Positions 1 to 9,946 are shown, counted from the first letter of the stretch. The stretch is 64,000 nt of DNA from an uncultured Clostridia bacterium (GCA_934167095.1 CAKPKE010000006.1:1-64000); one strand, 5' to 3'. A program made the numbers and translations. Notes: generated from the letters alone by a model not told the origin.

Positions 1-30
1 GAAACAAGAGTTACTGATTATGCCAAATAA
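1..30 (+). CDS. rny: Ribonuclease Y, C-terminal end (partial)
   Basis: The first ten codons of the window read ETRVTDYAK then TAA, which matches the usual C-terminus of RNase Y, the membrane-anchored endoribonuclease that starts mRNA decay in Firmicutes. The assignment is supported by the next two genes, ymdB and spoVS, which follow rny in Bacillus and many Clostridia. Only the tail is present, so nothing can be said about its HD or KH domains. It ends just before a strong terminator. Confidence 0.75.
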   Translation, partial: ETRVTDYAK

Positions 31-40
31 TACATATTAA

Positions 41-71
41 AGGGAACACTTTAAAAGGTGTTCTCTTTTTT
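41..71 (+). terminator. Rho-independent terminator after rny
   Basis: A 9-bp stem (AGGGAACAC with GTGTTCTCT, one G-U pair) with an 8-base loop is followed by a run of T. It separates rny from ymdB. Confidence 0.85.
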
Positions 72-152
72 GTGTTAAAAGCCCTGTTTGACTTTACATT
101 ACAAATTTGATACAATATTTAAAGAATTTTATAAAAAAAGAGGAATAAAAAA

Positions 153-926
153 TTGAAGATATTAGTAATAGGAGATTTAGTTGGAGAAGGAGCTGTTGAA
201 TATTTATCAAAAGAGCTTCCGAAAATAAAAAAAGAAGAAAATATCAATTTTGTAATTGTAAACGCAGAAAATGCAGCTGGTGGTTTTGGGCTAACAACAA
301 AACTTTATAATGATATTAGCAAAATGGGTGTTGATGTAATGACAATGGGAAACCACACTTGGGCTAAAAGAGATATTTTTAATTTTATAGGAAATAAAAA
401 TATAGTAAGACCTGCTAATTATTCTGAAAATCTACCAGGAAATGGCTACACAATAATTGAAAAAGATAATAAAAAAGTATGTGTAATAAATTTGATAGGT
501 AGAGTTGAAATGCCAGTTTTATCAGATAATGCAATGCTTAAAGTTAATAAAATATTAGATGAAGTAAAAGGAAAAGCTGACATCATAATGGTTGATTTCC
601 ATGCTGAAGCTACGGGAGAAAAATTAGCAATGGGTTATTTCCTAAATGGAAGAGTAACAGCCGTTTATGGCACGCATTCACATGTTCAAACATCTGATGA
701 ATGTATTTTAGATAAAGGAACAGGATATATAACTGATATAGGAATGACAGGTCCAATTAATTCTGTTTTAGGAATGGACACAAAAGTTTCTATAAGAAGA
801 TCTGAAACAACACTTCCTGAAAAATATAAATTAGCTACTGGACCATGTAAAATGGAAGGATGTATTTTTGAGATAAATGATGAAAATTGTCGAGTAATGA
901 AAGTAACTAGAGTAAGAAGAAAATAA
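153..926 (+). CDS. ymdB: YmdB-family metallophosphoesterase
   Basis: A 257-residue protein of the YmdB family (TIGR00282), a dinuclear-metal phosphodiesterase which in Bacillus acts on 2',3'-cyclic nucleotides and affects biofilm and sporulation decisions. Metal-binding motifs are visible: GDLVGEGA at the N-terminus, NAENAAGG near residue 37, MGNHTW near 65, DFHAEAT near 148 and YGTHSHVQT near 172. Length is normal for the family. The start is TTG at 153, preceded by GAGGAA about 9 bases upstream; no better ATG lies in frame. It sits between rny and spoVS, the conserved Firmicutes order. Confidence 0.95.
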   Translation: MKILVIGDLVGEGAVEYLSKELPKIKKEENINFVIVNAENAAGGFGLTTKLYNDISKMGVDVMTMGNHTWAKRDIFNFIGNKNIVRPANYSENLPGNGYTIIEKDNKKVCVINLIGRVEMPVLSDNAMLKVNKILDEVKGKADIIMVDFHAEATGEKLAMGYFLNGRVTAVYGTHSHVQTSDECILDKGTGYITDIGMTGPINSVLGMDTKVSIRRSETTLPEKYKLATGPCKMEGCIFEINDENCRVMKVTRVRRK

Positions 927-1064
927 ATGGCGAAAAATGCAGAAAACGGGCGAACGATTATGTTAAAATTTACCAAATTTATATAGACAAACAAGCCCTC
1001 CTGATATATAAATATAATTGTACTTAGATATACAAAAAATAAAATATTAGGAGGAAAACAAACA

Positions 1065-1328
1065 ATGGAAGTTTTAAAAATTTCATCAAAATCAAACCCA
1101 AATTCAGTTGCAGGTGCTATAGCAGGATTAGTGAAGGAATCTAATAAGGCTGAAATGCAAGCAATAGGAGCAGGAGCCTTAAATCAAGCGGTAAAAGCTG
1201 TAGCAATAGCAAGGGGATTTGTTGCACCAGCCGGAGTTGATCTAATATGTATACCAGCATTTGCAGAAGTAGAAGTTGAGGGAGAAGAAAGAACAGGTAT
1301 AAAACTAATAGTTGAGTCTAGAAAATAG
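1065..1328 (+). CDS. spoVS: Stage V sporulation protein S
   Basis: An 87-residue protein matching SpoVS over its full length: MEVLKISSKSNPNSVAGAIAG at the start and an Alba-like fold pattern with AIGAGALNQAVKAVAIARG in the centre. SpoVS is a small nucleic-acid-binding-type protein required for normal spore coat and cortex formation; the exact molecular role is not settled. An AGGAGG ribosome binding site lies 9-14 bases before the ATG. Its position after ymdB is conserved. It indicates that the host genome descends from a spore-former. Confidence 0.96.
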   Translation: MEVLKISSKSNPNSVAGAIAGLVKESNKAEMQAIGAGALNQAVKAVAIARGFVAPAGVDLICIPAFAEVEVEGEERTGIKLIVESRK

Positions 1329-1468
1329 TTTATTTTAAATTAAATAGTAAATAATAAGGACATGTGAATTTATTTTACATGCCCTAAAATTTTGCGCAAA
1401 AAGTTTGCAAAATAGAGTTGAAAAAAATGGGTATTTAATGTATTATAAGCAAAGAAAGGTATTAAACG

Positions 1469-3064
1469 ATGAAAGTAAGTAGCATTTTTAAATATATCTT
1501 TGCAATTTTTGCGATTGGCATTATTATTTTTGCAGGATATAAAATATATCAAAATGATAATAACAATCAAAATGAAGAGCCAGTTCAAGAAGTTGCAACA
1601 GAAAATATAATAAAAGACATAAGACTTGGAATAACTGGATTTGACACAATTAATCCTCTAAAAACTAACAATAAAGAAATACTAAATATAGATACATTAA
1701 TATATGAGCCATTATTTAGAATTACTGAAGATTACAAAACAAAACCATGTATAGCAACAGAATGTTCAAAAACAGGTGATAAAACTTATGTGGTAAAAAT
1801 AAATAGTTCTTTAAATTGGCAAGATGGAACATCAGTTACAGCTAAAGATGTAAAGTTTACAATTGATATATTAAAGCAAGGAGAATCAGTTTATAAGTAC
1901 AATGTTTCTCATATAGTAGATTCTCAAGTTGTTGATGCAAGCACAATAAAGCTAATATTAGATGGAGAAATTCCATTTTTTGAATATAATTTAATTTTTC
2001 CAATAATGTCTAGCAATTATTATTTTAATGAAGATTTTTATGCAAGTGAAAAAATTCCTATTGGAACAGGTAGATTTAAAGTAACAGATATAAGCTCAAA
2101 CAGTATAACTCTTGCGAGAAATATTAAGTGGAAAGCTAAAAATGAAAATGAACAAGATATGAAAATTGAAAATATAAAAATCAATTTGTATTCATCTATG
2201 GGAGAAGAATTTAATGCTTTTAAAATAGGAAATATTGATTTAGTAAATACTTCAATTACAAATTTTGAGGATTATATTGGAACAATTGGATTTGCAAAAA
2301 CTGAGTATAATGGAAGGCAATTTGACTTTTTAAGCTTTAACTGTGAAGATTCAATAATGCAAGATGTTTATGTTAGAAGAGCAATAAGTTATGCAATAGA
2401 TAAAGATAATATTGTTTCAGCTGTATTTGGAAATAAATATAAAACTGCAGAATATCCATTAGACTATGGAAATTACTTGTATGAAGCAAATGAGGCAAGT
2501 TCAGGATATAATTTAGAACAAGCTAAAAATATGCTAGAAACAGGTGGTTGGGAGTATACAAATAATAGATGGAGAAAAGAAATTGATGGATATACTCAAA
2601 CCTTAAGAGTAAAAATTGCAGTAAACAAAAATAATGGCGATAGAGTGGCTGTTGCAGAAAACATTAAGGAACAACTTGAAAATATAGGAATAAATGTAAC
2701 AATAAATAAAATATCAGATGATCAATATTCGAGCCATATTCAAAATAAAGATTATCAAATTTTGTTAACAGGTGTATTTAATGCTTATAGTCCAGACTTA
2801 ACATATTATTTTGCAGATGGAAATATATCAAACTATTCTAATGACGATATGAAGAAATTGGTGCAAAACGCAGGAATAATAAAAAATGAAGATGAACTAA
2901 AGGATATTTACAAACAAATTTATAGTAAATATAAAGAAGATGTGCCTTTTGTAGGCCTTTACAGAAATAAACAAATGACAATCTCAAGCACTTCGCTTGC
3001 AGGCCAGGTAAAAAGTAATAATTATAGCTCATTCTTTGGTATAGAAGAATGGTATAGAAAATAA
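1469..3064 (+). CDS. Family 5 ABC transporter solute-binding protein, membrane-anchored
   Basis: A 531-residue extracellular peptide/oligopeptide-binding protein (SBP_bac_5 type). A hydrophobic segment at residues 8-23 is followed by a short linker and then the typical pattern: DTINPLKTNN, DTLIYEPLF near residue 88, WQDGTSVTAKDVKFTI near 122, VRRAISYAIDK near 304 and NLEQAKNMLE near 346. There is no lipobox cysteine after the hydrophobic segment, so it is probably an uncleaved single-TM protein rather than a lipoprotein. No permease or ATPase gene is adjacent; recA follows directly. Ligand unknown. Confidence 0.85.
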   Translation: MKVSSIFKYIFAIFAIGIIIFAGYKIYQNDNNNQNEEPVQEVATENIIKDIRLGITGFDTINPLKTNNKEILNIDTLIYEPLFRITEDYKTKPCIATECSKTGDKTYVVKINSSLNWQDGTSVTAKDVKFTIDILKQGESVYKYNVSHIVDSQVVDASTIKLILDGEIPFFEYNLIFPIMSSNYYFNEDFYASEKIPIGTGRFKVTDISSNSITLARNIKWKAKNENEQDMKIENIKINLYSSMGEEFNAFKIGNIDLVNTSITNFEDYIGTIGFAKTEYNGRQFDFLSFNCEDSIMQDVYVRRAISYAIDKDNIVSAVFGNKYKTAEYPLDYGNYLYEANEASSGYNLEQAKNMLETGGWEYTNNRWRKEIDGYTQTLRVKIAVNKNNGDRVAVAENIKEQLENIGINVTINKISDDQYSSHIQNKDYQILLTGVFNAYSPDLTYYFADGNISNYSNDDMKKLVQNAGIIKNEDELKDIYKQIYSKYKEDVPFVGLYRNKQMTISSTSLAGQVKSNNYSSFFGIEEWYRK

Positions 3065-3065
3065 A

Positions 3066-3078
3066 AAACAAATGTTTG
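3066..3078. promoter_or_regulatory. Putative LexA (SOS) operator 1 of recA
   Basis: The sequence AAAC-AAAT-GTTT followed by G is an inverted repeat with the geometry of the Firmicutes SOS box (GAAC-N4-GTTC), one base from consensus on each arm. It lies just upstream of the recA -35 hexamer. An identical 12-base core recurs downstream of the -10. Confidence 0.6.
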
Positions 3079-3088
3079 AAAAAAAGTA

Positions 3089-3116
3089 TTGACAATTTAA
3101 AAAAATAGTATATAAT
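3089..3116 (+). promoter_or_regulatory. recA promoter
   Basis: A perfect TTGACA at 3089-3094 and a perfect TATAAT at 3111-3116 are separated by 16 bp. The ATG of recA is 44 bp beyond the -10. The two AAACAAATGTTT palindromes bracket this promoter. Confidence 0.85.
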
Positions 3117-3131
3117 ATAGCAAGATTAAGC

Positions 3132-3143
3132 AAACAAATGTTT
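3132..3143. promoter_or_regulatory. Putative LexA (SOS) operator 2 of recA
   Basis: A second exact copy of AAACAAATGTTT lies between the -10 and the ribosome binding site, where a bound repressor would block transcription start or elongation. Its centre is 66 bp from that of the upstream copy. Confidence 0.6.
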
Positions 3144-3159
3144 AAATAGGAGGAAGAAA

Positions 3160-4224
3160 ATGAGTATAGATAACGACAAGAAAAAAGCATTAGAAGCAGC
3201 TTTAGGACAAATCGAAAAGCAATTTGGTAAAGGTTCTGTAATGAAATTAGGCGATGTTTCAGCAATGAATGTTGAAGCAATACCAACAGGAGCATTAAGC
3301 TTAGATGTTGCATTAGGAATTGGTGGTATACCAAAGGGAAGAATAATAGAAGTATTTGGACCAGAATCTTCTGGTAAAACAACACTTGCGCTTCACATGA
3401 TAGCTGAAGCACAAAAAGCTGGAGGAGAAGCAGCTTTTATAGATGCAGAGCATGCATTAGACCCTGTATATGCAAAGCATTTAGGTGTTGATGTAGATAA
3501 TTTAATTGTTTCACAACCAGATACAGGTGAACAAGCATTAGAAATAGCTGAAGCTTTAGTAAGAAGCGGTGCAATAGATATAATCGTTGTAGACTCAGTT
3601 GCGGCATTAGTTCCAAAGGCTGAAATTGATGGTGATATGGGAGATGCTCATGTTGGTTTACAAGCAAGACTTATGTCACAAGCTTTAAGAAAATTAACAG
3701 GTGTTTTAAACAAATCAAATACTGCAATAGTATTTATTAACCAATTAAGAGAAAAAGTTGGAATAATGTTTGGAAATCCAGAAACAACACCAGGTGGTAG
3801 AGCTTTAAAATTCTATTCATCTGTAAGACTTGATATAAGAAGAATTGAAAATATTAAGCAAGACGGAGAAGTTGTAGGAAGCAGAGTTAGAGTAAAAGTT
3901 GTAAAAAACAAAGTTGCTCCACCATTTAGAGAGGCTGAATTTGATATTACTTATGGAAAAGGAATCTCAAAAACAGGTAATATAGTTGACTTAGCTGTTA
4001 ACTTAGATATAATCGAAAAGAGTGGTTCTTGGTTTGGATATGACGGAACAAGAATTGGACAAGGCCGTGAAAATGTTAAAAAATATTTAGAAGAACATAA
4101 AGATGTTATGGACGAAATTGAGAAAAAGGTTAGAGCTAAATATAATGAAGCTTTTGAAAAAAGCCTAAGTGATGAAACAGAAGTTGACGAAGAACAAGAA
4201 ATAGAACCATCAGAAGAGGAATAA
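3160..4224 (+). CDS. recA: Recombinase RecA
   Basis: A 354-residue RecA, the ATP-dependent strand-exchange protein that also triggers LexA self-cleavage. Walker A GPESSGKT is at residues 67-74, Walker B IIVVDSVAAL near 141, the L2-loop region INQLREKVGIMFGNPE near 193, and the C-terminal tail is acidic (ETEVDEEQEIEPSEEE). Length is normal. An AGGAGGA ribosome binding site lies 6 bases before the ATG. Transcription is from a strong sigma-A-type promoter flanked by two SOS-box-like palindromes. recX starts one base after the stop, so the two are almost certainly co-transcribed. Confidence 0.99.
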   Translation: MSIDNDKKKALEAALGQIEKQFGKGSVMKLGDVSAMNVEAIPTGALSLDVALGIGGIPKGRIIEVFGPESSGKTTLALHMIAEAQKAGGEAAFIDAEHALDPVYAKHLGVDVDNLIVSQPDTGEQALEIAEALVRSGAIDIIVVDSVAALVPKAEIDGDMGDAHVGLQARLMSQALRKLTGVLNKSNTAIVFINQLREKVGIMFGNPETTPGGRALKFYSSVRLDIRRIENIKQDGEVVGSRVRVKVVKNKVAPPFREAEFDITYGKGISKTGNIVDLAVNLDIIEKSGSWFGYDGTRIGQGRENVKKYLEEHKDVMDEIEKKVRAKYNEAFEKSLSDETEVDEEQEIEPSEEE

Positions 4225-4225
4225 T

Positions 4226-4672
4226 ATGTATACAATAGAAGAATTTGATACAAATAAATCAAAAGTATTAAAGTATATTTTATACAAAAAAAGAAGCAAG
4301 CAGGAGGTTAAAAATAAATTCTCTGGAAGTATTGATAGCCAAATGCTTGCAGATATAATAGATGACCTAGAAGAAAAAGGTTATATAAATGATGAAAATT
4401 ATATTGAAAGAGCCATAAATGAGTTTAAGGCTCTTCAGAATTTATCATCAAAAGAAGTTAAATATAAGCTTATGTCAAAAGGTATTGAAAGTGGAAAAAT
4501 AGCTGATTATTTTAGTATGCATGAAGACGAAATGAAAGAATATGAAGTAAAATCTGCAGCAAATATAATTTTAAAAAAGCAAAACTCATTAGATGAAGAA
4601 CAAATCATGCAGTATTTACTAAAAAAAGGTTATAAAACTTCATCTATAAGAGAGGCTTTAGAACAAATATAA
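4226..4672 (+). CDS. recX: Regulatory protein RecX
   Basis: A 148-residue three-helix-repeat protein of the RecX family, which binds RecA filaments and modulates their stability. Family features seen are the N-terminal stretch with YILYKKRSKQEVKNKF, the LEEKGYINDENY motif near residue 50, and repeated KGI/KGY helix ends (SKGIESGKI, KKGYKTSSI). It is immediately downstream of recA, the usual arrangement. scpA follows after 14 bp. Confidence 0.92.
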   Translation: MYTIEEFDTNKSKVLKYILYKKRSKQEVKNKFSGSIDSQMLADIIDDLEEKGYINDENYIERAINEFKALQNLSSKEVKYKLMSKGIESGKIADYFSMHEDEMKEYEVKSAANIILKKQNSLDEEQIMQYLLKKGYKTSSIREALEQI

Positions 4673-4686
4673 ACTAGGAGAACAAA

Positions 4687-5445
4687 ATGCAAAATGTATT
4701 AACACTAGAAACAAATAAATATTTAATTAAAATTGAAAATTTTGAAGGACCATTAGATTTATTATGTCATTTAATTGATAAAAATAAAATGAATATAAAT
4801 GATGTAAATTTGTCTGAAATAACTGATCAGTACATAGATTACATTAATAAAATGGAAGAAATGAACCTAGAGGTTACAAGTGAGTTCTTAATAATGGCTT
4901 CAACTCTTATTTATATAAAATCAAAAAATCTTCTACCAAAAGCTTCTGATGACGAAGAAGAAATTTCAGAAGAAGAGCTACTAAGAAGAATTATTGAATA
5001 TAAAAAATATAAAGAGATTTCAAAAACATTAAAAGAAATGTATAAAAATAATGCTGTAAGATTCTTTAAAAATGCAGAAGTAATAGAACTTCCTAAGCAA
5101 AAATTAGAAAGAAATTATGATAAAAGTGTTATTGTAGAAGCATATCAAAAAATAGTAAAAAGTAATGAAGAAAAAGTTAATCAAAATGCTAGAAACCTAG
5201 AACAAATAGCTGTAATTGAAAAATATACTGTTGCAAGTAAAGTAAAACAAATGCTAACTGTTTTAGTAAAAAGACCAAAGTTTGTGTTTAATACATTATT
5301 CTCGCTAAAACAATGTGAAAAAGCAGAAGTTGTGTCAGCTTTCTCAGGACTTTTAGAATTATCTAGAAGAAGTGAAGTAATGACTAATCAAGATAAGCTA
5401 TTTGGAGATATATCAGTAGAAAAGAAAAAAGACGAAATAGTATAA
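4687..5445 (+). CDS. scpA: Segregation and condensation protein A
   Basis: A 252-residue kleisin subunit of the SMC-ScpAB condensin complex, which compacts and segregates the chromosome. The N-terminal SMC-binding region carries the family signature FEGPLDLLCHLIDKNKMNI (residues 19-37) and DQYIDYI; an acidic linker (ASDDEEEISEEEL) follows; the C-terminal winged helix ends with VVSAFSGLLELSRR. Length is typical. scpB, the usual neighbour, is not adjacent; the next genes are the sporulation pair DUF2953-gerW. The ribosome binding site is an AGGAG about 6 bases before the ATG. Confidence 0.95.
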   Translation: MQNVLTLETNKYLIKIENFEGPLDLLCHLIDKNKMNINDVNLSEITDQYIDYINKMEEMNLEVTSEFLIMASTLIYIKSKNLLPKASDDEEEISEEELLRRIIEYKKYKEISKTLKEMYKNNAVRFFKNAEVIELPKQKLERNYDKSVIVEAYQKIVKSNEEKVNQNARNLEQIAVIEKYTVASKVKQMLTVLVKRPKFVFNTLFSLKQCEKAEVVSAFSGLLELSRRSEVMTNQDKLFGDISVEKKKDEIV

Positions 5446-5492
5446 AATACCAAAAAATGTAAAAACTAATATCTAAGAAAAGTGGTGAATTT

Positions 5493-6185
5493 ATGATATT
5501 AGTTTTTTATTTGTTTAGTATATTAATAATTATTATTGGAATACTATGTGTGTTACTATTAACTTCCAAATTTGAAATAACAGTAAAAGATTTATATTTT
5601 AATAATATAAACAAGAAAAATAATAATAAACACTTGAAAATAACTATTGCTTTAGCAGTGGGAAAAGTGAAATGGTTATGGATTAATTTTGATAAAAACA
5701 AAATTGAAAAATTGTATGTAAAAATTAAGAAAAAAGAACAAAAAAATAGTAAAAAGATGCAGCTAATGCAGCAAAAAATAAAAAAGCAAATAGTAAATAC
5801 ATTAAAAAATGAAGATTCAAGAAAAGATATTTTAAATGTAAAAATAAATCTAGAAAAATTAAGTCTAAACACAAAAATAGCAACTACAAATTATCCAGTA
5901 ACAGCATATATTGTTGCTGCAATTTCTATATTAATATCAAATATACTCCCATACATAACAAATAGCACAAAAAATATATATTATAAAATAGAACCCGTAT
6001 ATGTGCCACAAAACTTTTATGAGATACTTGCAAGTTTTAAAATAAATATAAAAATATATCAAATAATTTTTGCCATAATAAGAATAAAAAAGGAAAGTAA
6101 TGGAAACAATATAATAAAAAAGAAAGAAGGTAAAAATTATGGAAGAACATCCAATAGAAAATTTAATGAGCACAGCTATGAATAG
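5493..6185 (+). CDS. DUF2953 (YtfI-like) membrane protein
   Basis: A 230-residue protein with an N-terminal TM helix (residues 2-25, FYLFSILIIIIGILCVLLL), a lysine/glutamine-rich helical middle (residues 60-115) and a second hydrophobic segment near 145-160. The order DUF2953 then GerW is that of ytfI-ytfJ in Bacillus, and this supports the assignment more than the sequence does, since DUF2953 proteins diverge quickly. Its 3' end overlaps the start of gerW by 47 bases in another frame, suggesting translational coupling. In spore-formers the family is linked to sporulation; biochemical function unknown. Confidence 0.7.
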   Translation: MILVFYLFSILIIIIGILCVLLLTSKFEITVKDLYFNNINKKNNNKHLKITIALAVGKVKWLWINFDKNKIEKLYVKIKKKEQKNSKKMQLMQQKIKKQIVNTLKNEDSRKDILNVKINLEKLSLNTKIATTNYPVTAYIVAAISILISNILPYITNSTKNIYYKIEPVYVPQNFYEILASFKINIKIYQIIFAIIRIKKESNGNNIIKKKEGKNYGRTSNRKFNEHSYE

Positions 6186-6807
6186 TATAAAAGATATGAT
6201 TGATGTTAATACAATAGTTGGTGAGCCTATTCAAGCATCAAATAATACTGTAATAATTCCAATTTCCAAACTAGGTTTTGGATTTGCAGCAGGTGGAAGT
6301 GAATTTAAAGGAGAAACGATAGACGAATATAAGAAAAAAGATAAAGACGAAGAAGTACAATATAGACTTCCATTTGGTGGTGGTGCAGGAGCAGGCGTAA
6401 GTATATCACCAGTTGCATTTTTAGTTGTACAAAGTAATGGTGTTAAATTGTTACCAGTAGATCATGTAAATTGTTTAGATAAATTATTTGACTATTTTCC
6501 AGACATAATAGAAAAAGTAAATGCAATGATTAATAAGCAAATGCAAAATAAAAAAGAAGAAAAAGAACAAAATATAAAAAGGCTAGATAGAAAAGAAAAA
6601 GAGAACTTAGAAAGAATTGAAAAGTTAAAAAATAAAAATGATGATATATCTGTAAAAGCTCAAATGCCAGAGGATACAGTAAGTACACCTGTTGTAAAAC
6701 CAAGAAAAAACAAACTTCACAGACAGCAACCACTTGAAACTTATGAATTTGAATATGATGAAACAGATGGTGAAGAAGATTATATGGACGACGATGAAAA
6801 TGAGTAA
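6139..6807 (+). CDS. GerW/YtfJ-family sporulation protein
   Basis: A 222-residue protein whose first 120 residues match the GerW (YtfJ) family: HPIENLMSTAMNSIKDMIDVNTIVGEPI, then VIPISKLGFGFAAGGSEF and the glycine-rich LPFGGGAGAGVSISPVAFLVV. In Bacillus subtilis GerW is needed for full germination receptor function. The C-terminal 100 residues are unusual: a lysine/glutamate coiled-coil-like stretch followed by a strongly acidic tail (DETDGEEDYMDDDENE) that ordinary GerW proteins lack. The ATG has an AGAAGG site 8 bases upstream and lies inside the DUF2953 gene. Confidence 0.88.
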   Translation: MEEHPIENLMSTAMNSIKDMIDVNTIVGEPIQASNNTVIIPISKLGFGFAAGGSEFKGETIDEYKKKDKDEEVQYRLPFGGGAGAGVSISPVAFLVVQSNGVKLLPVDHVNCLDKLFDYFPDIIEKVNAMINKQMQNKKEEKEQNIKRLDRKEKENLERIEKLKNKNDDISVKAQMPEDTVSTPVVKPRKNKLHRQQPLETYEFEYDETDGEEDYMDDDENE

Positions 6808-6890
6808 ATGAATTAAGAATTTTTATAATTAAAAAAGCGAATTAATGAATTATTAAAGCATAACAAAGTGTTTTTTATAAGAAAAAACTA

Positions 6891-6949
6891 AAGCAAAAGT
6901 AATAAATCAAAGTAAGTTAACACTTAAGCAATATTACTTTTGCTTTTTT
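6891..6949 (+). terminator. Terminator of the recA-gerW gene group
   Basis: AGCAAAAGTAATA pairs with ATTACTTTTGCT across a loop of about 28 bases and is followed by TTTTT. The 310-bp gap from gerW to the next gene holds this terminator, then the shared upstream element described separately. Confidence 0.8.
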
Positions 6950-6950
6950 A

Positions 6951-7060
6951 TGTAGTATTACAAATATGCTGTATGAAAACGTGATGCAAAATGTGAATCA
7001 AAGTCACTGGAATATTAGAAGTGCTATAAATATAATATTGTTGATTATACATAATAAATC
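6951..7060 (+). repeat. Shared upstream element, copy 1 (pilin-like gene at 7118)
   Basis: About 100 bp that recurs at 8159-8260 and, more diverged, at 29470-29575. The most conserved block reads AAAGTCACTGGAATATTA, then GCTATAAATATAATATT. All three copies end 55-85 bp before a pilin-like gene. TATAAATATAAT could be a -10 region with GTCACT 16 bp upstream, so it is probably a promoter with a dedicated regulatory sequence. It directly follows a terminator in each case. Confidence 0.75.
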
Positions 7061-7117
7061 GTGTAAGTGTATAAAAAATAAATTATGAAGAAGAATAAAT
7101 AAAAACGGAAGGATAAA

Positions 7118-8104
7118 ATGATTATGGAAAATAAAAGAGGTATAACATTGGTCGCTTTGGTAGTAACTATAGTAGTTTTGCTTATACTAGCAGGAGTAAG
7201 TATAAGCTTAGTTTTAGGAGAAAATGGACTGATTAATAATGCAAAAGAGGCAAGAAATAAAACATTAGAGGCAGAAAAAACAGAAGGTGAAAGTCTTAAT
7301 ACAGCAGAACATTATATAAACCAAATAACTGGAGTTAATGCGTCTGGAATAACAGCAGACGATTATGGAAAAGTAGTAACAAATTATCAAGAAAATAGTT
7401 CTAACATTTGGGAAATATTCTATTCAGATGAAACCAATGTATATCTAATAATGAGAAATAGCAGTATAGAAAAAAATCTATGTGAAGAAATAACAAAAGC
7501 AAATGCTACAAATTATAAAGGAACAAGTGATTTTGATGGCAGTGAAAATTTTAAATCAATTTATCCTGCAATACAGAGAGGGTGGCTAAATAAAGTTTAT
7601 AAAATAACTGGGAATGAAGAAAATGGAGTGTTACTGTATGAAAGTGAAAACAAAAATATGAAGTCTAGTGAGTATCTATTAGATGTCAGAAATTGGAGTG
7701 AATATAAAACAAATAAAGCAGATTGGGTAATAGGAACACCTACACTGGAAATGTTTGTAACAGCATATAATAAGTATATAAATAAAAATATAACTATACC
7801 AGAATTAAATGAAAATGGATATAAATATGATGATGAGCTATATAAAAATGAAAGCGTAGGAAAAAGTGATGATATTGTAACTGGAATAGATAAATGCAAA
7901 AATGTATTTAACCATGGATATTCATATTGGTTGGCTTGCCCTAGTAGTAATACTAATTATGATGTGAGATATGTAGAATATACTAATTCTAATGTGAAAG
8001 CACATGATTATAGTAGCAGCCATGCTATTCGTCCAGTTGTTTGTTTAAATTCATCAGTTAAGTTAATAGAAAGCGATGATGAAAATACATTTACAATTAA
8101 ATAA
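7118..8104 (+). CDS. Pilin-like surface protein (copy A, RPVV-type C-terminal module)
   Basis: A 328-residue protein. After a basic leader (MIMENKRG) comes a class III/type IV-pilin-like segment, GITLVALVVTIVVLLILAG, where a prepilin peptidase could cut after the first glycine; the usual glutamate at +5 is alanine. A coiled-coil-like EARNKTLEAEKTEGESLN stretch follows, then a module ending in HGYSYWLACPSS and AIRPVVCLNSSV. Copies at 29655 and 32478 share this architecture, with clear divergence between YWL and IRPVV. A GGAAGGA site precedes ATG 7118. No pilus assembly genes are nearby. Function unknown; cell-surface display is inferred. Confidence 0.75.
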   Translation: MIMENKRGITLVALVVTIVVLLILAGVSISLVLGENGLINNAKEARNKTLEAEKTEGESLNTAEHYINQITGVNASGITADDYGKVVTNYQENSSNIWEIFYSDETNVYLIMRNSSIEKNLCEEITKANATNYKGTSDFDGSENFKSIYPAIQRGWLNKVYKITGNEENGVLLYESENKNMKSSEYLLDVRNWSEYKTNKADWVIGTPTLEMFVTAYNKYINKNITIPELNENGYKYDDELYKNESVGKSDDIVTGIDKCKNVFNHGYSYWLACPSSNTNYDVRYVEYTNSNVKAHDYSSSHAIRPVVCLNSSVKLIESDDENTFTIK

Positions 8105-8106
8105 TT

Positions 8107-8158
8107 GAAAAAGTAATAAAGCTGAAGTCTTATGACCTTGGGGATATTACTTTTTTTA
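8107..8158 (+). terminator. Terminator of pilin-like copy A
   Basis: AAAAAGTAATA pairs with TATTACTTTTT, followed by further T. It abuts the second copy of the shared upstream element. Confidence 0.75.
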
Positions 8159-8260
8159 TGTAGTATTGTAAATATGCAATATAAAAATGCAACACGAAAT
8201 GTGAATCAAAGTCACTGGAATATTAGAAATGCTATAAATATAATATTATTGATTATATGC
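8159..8260 (+). repeat. Shared upstream element, copy 2
   Basis: Strongly similar to the element at 6951-7060 over its whole length (the block from GTGAATCAAAGTCACTGG to ATATAATATT differs at one base). It precedes the phase-variable-looking gene starting at 8321. Confidence 0.75.
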
Positions 8261-8320
8261 AACCTAATGTATAAAAAATAAATTATTAAGAAAAATATAT
8301 AAATGAAAGGAAAAATAATT

Positions 8321-9759
<1,439 letters not shown>

Positions 9760-9765
9760 TAAAAA

Positions 9766-9812
9766 GGCTAATAAATGAGCAATTAAAATGTACATTTATT
9801 AGCTAATTTTTT
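9766..9812 (+). terminator. Terminator of the GLUG-repeat gene
   Basis: GCTAATAAATG pairs perfectly with CATTTATTAGC, and a T-rich stretch with seven consecutive T follows. Confidence 0.85.
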
Positions 9813-9832
9813 TATAAAATATTATAAAAATC

Positions 9833-9861
9833 TTGTAAAAATTCAAATATACTGATATACT
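9833..9861 (+). promoter_or_regulatory. Promoter of the asp23 operon
   Basis: TTGTAA at 9833-9838 and TATACT at 9856-9861 are separated by 17 bp, consistent with a sigma-A promoter about 85 bp upstream of the asp23-family gene. Confidence 0.55.
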
Positions 9862-9946
9862 ATAGTAGAAGATTTTTATAAACAAAAGTAAACCATTAAA
9901 AAATAAAAAGAAAGGGTTAGCTTTTTGCTAACAGGAGGTATTTATT

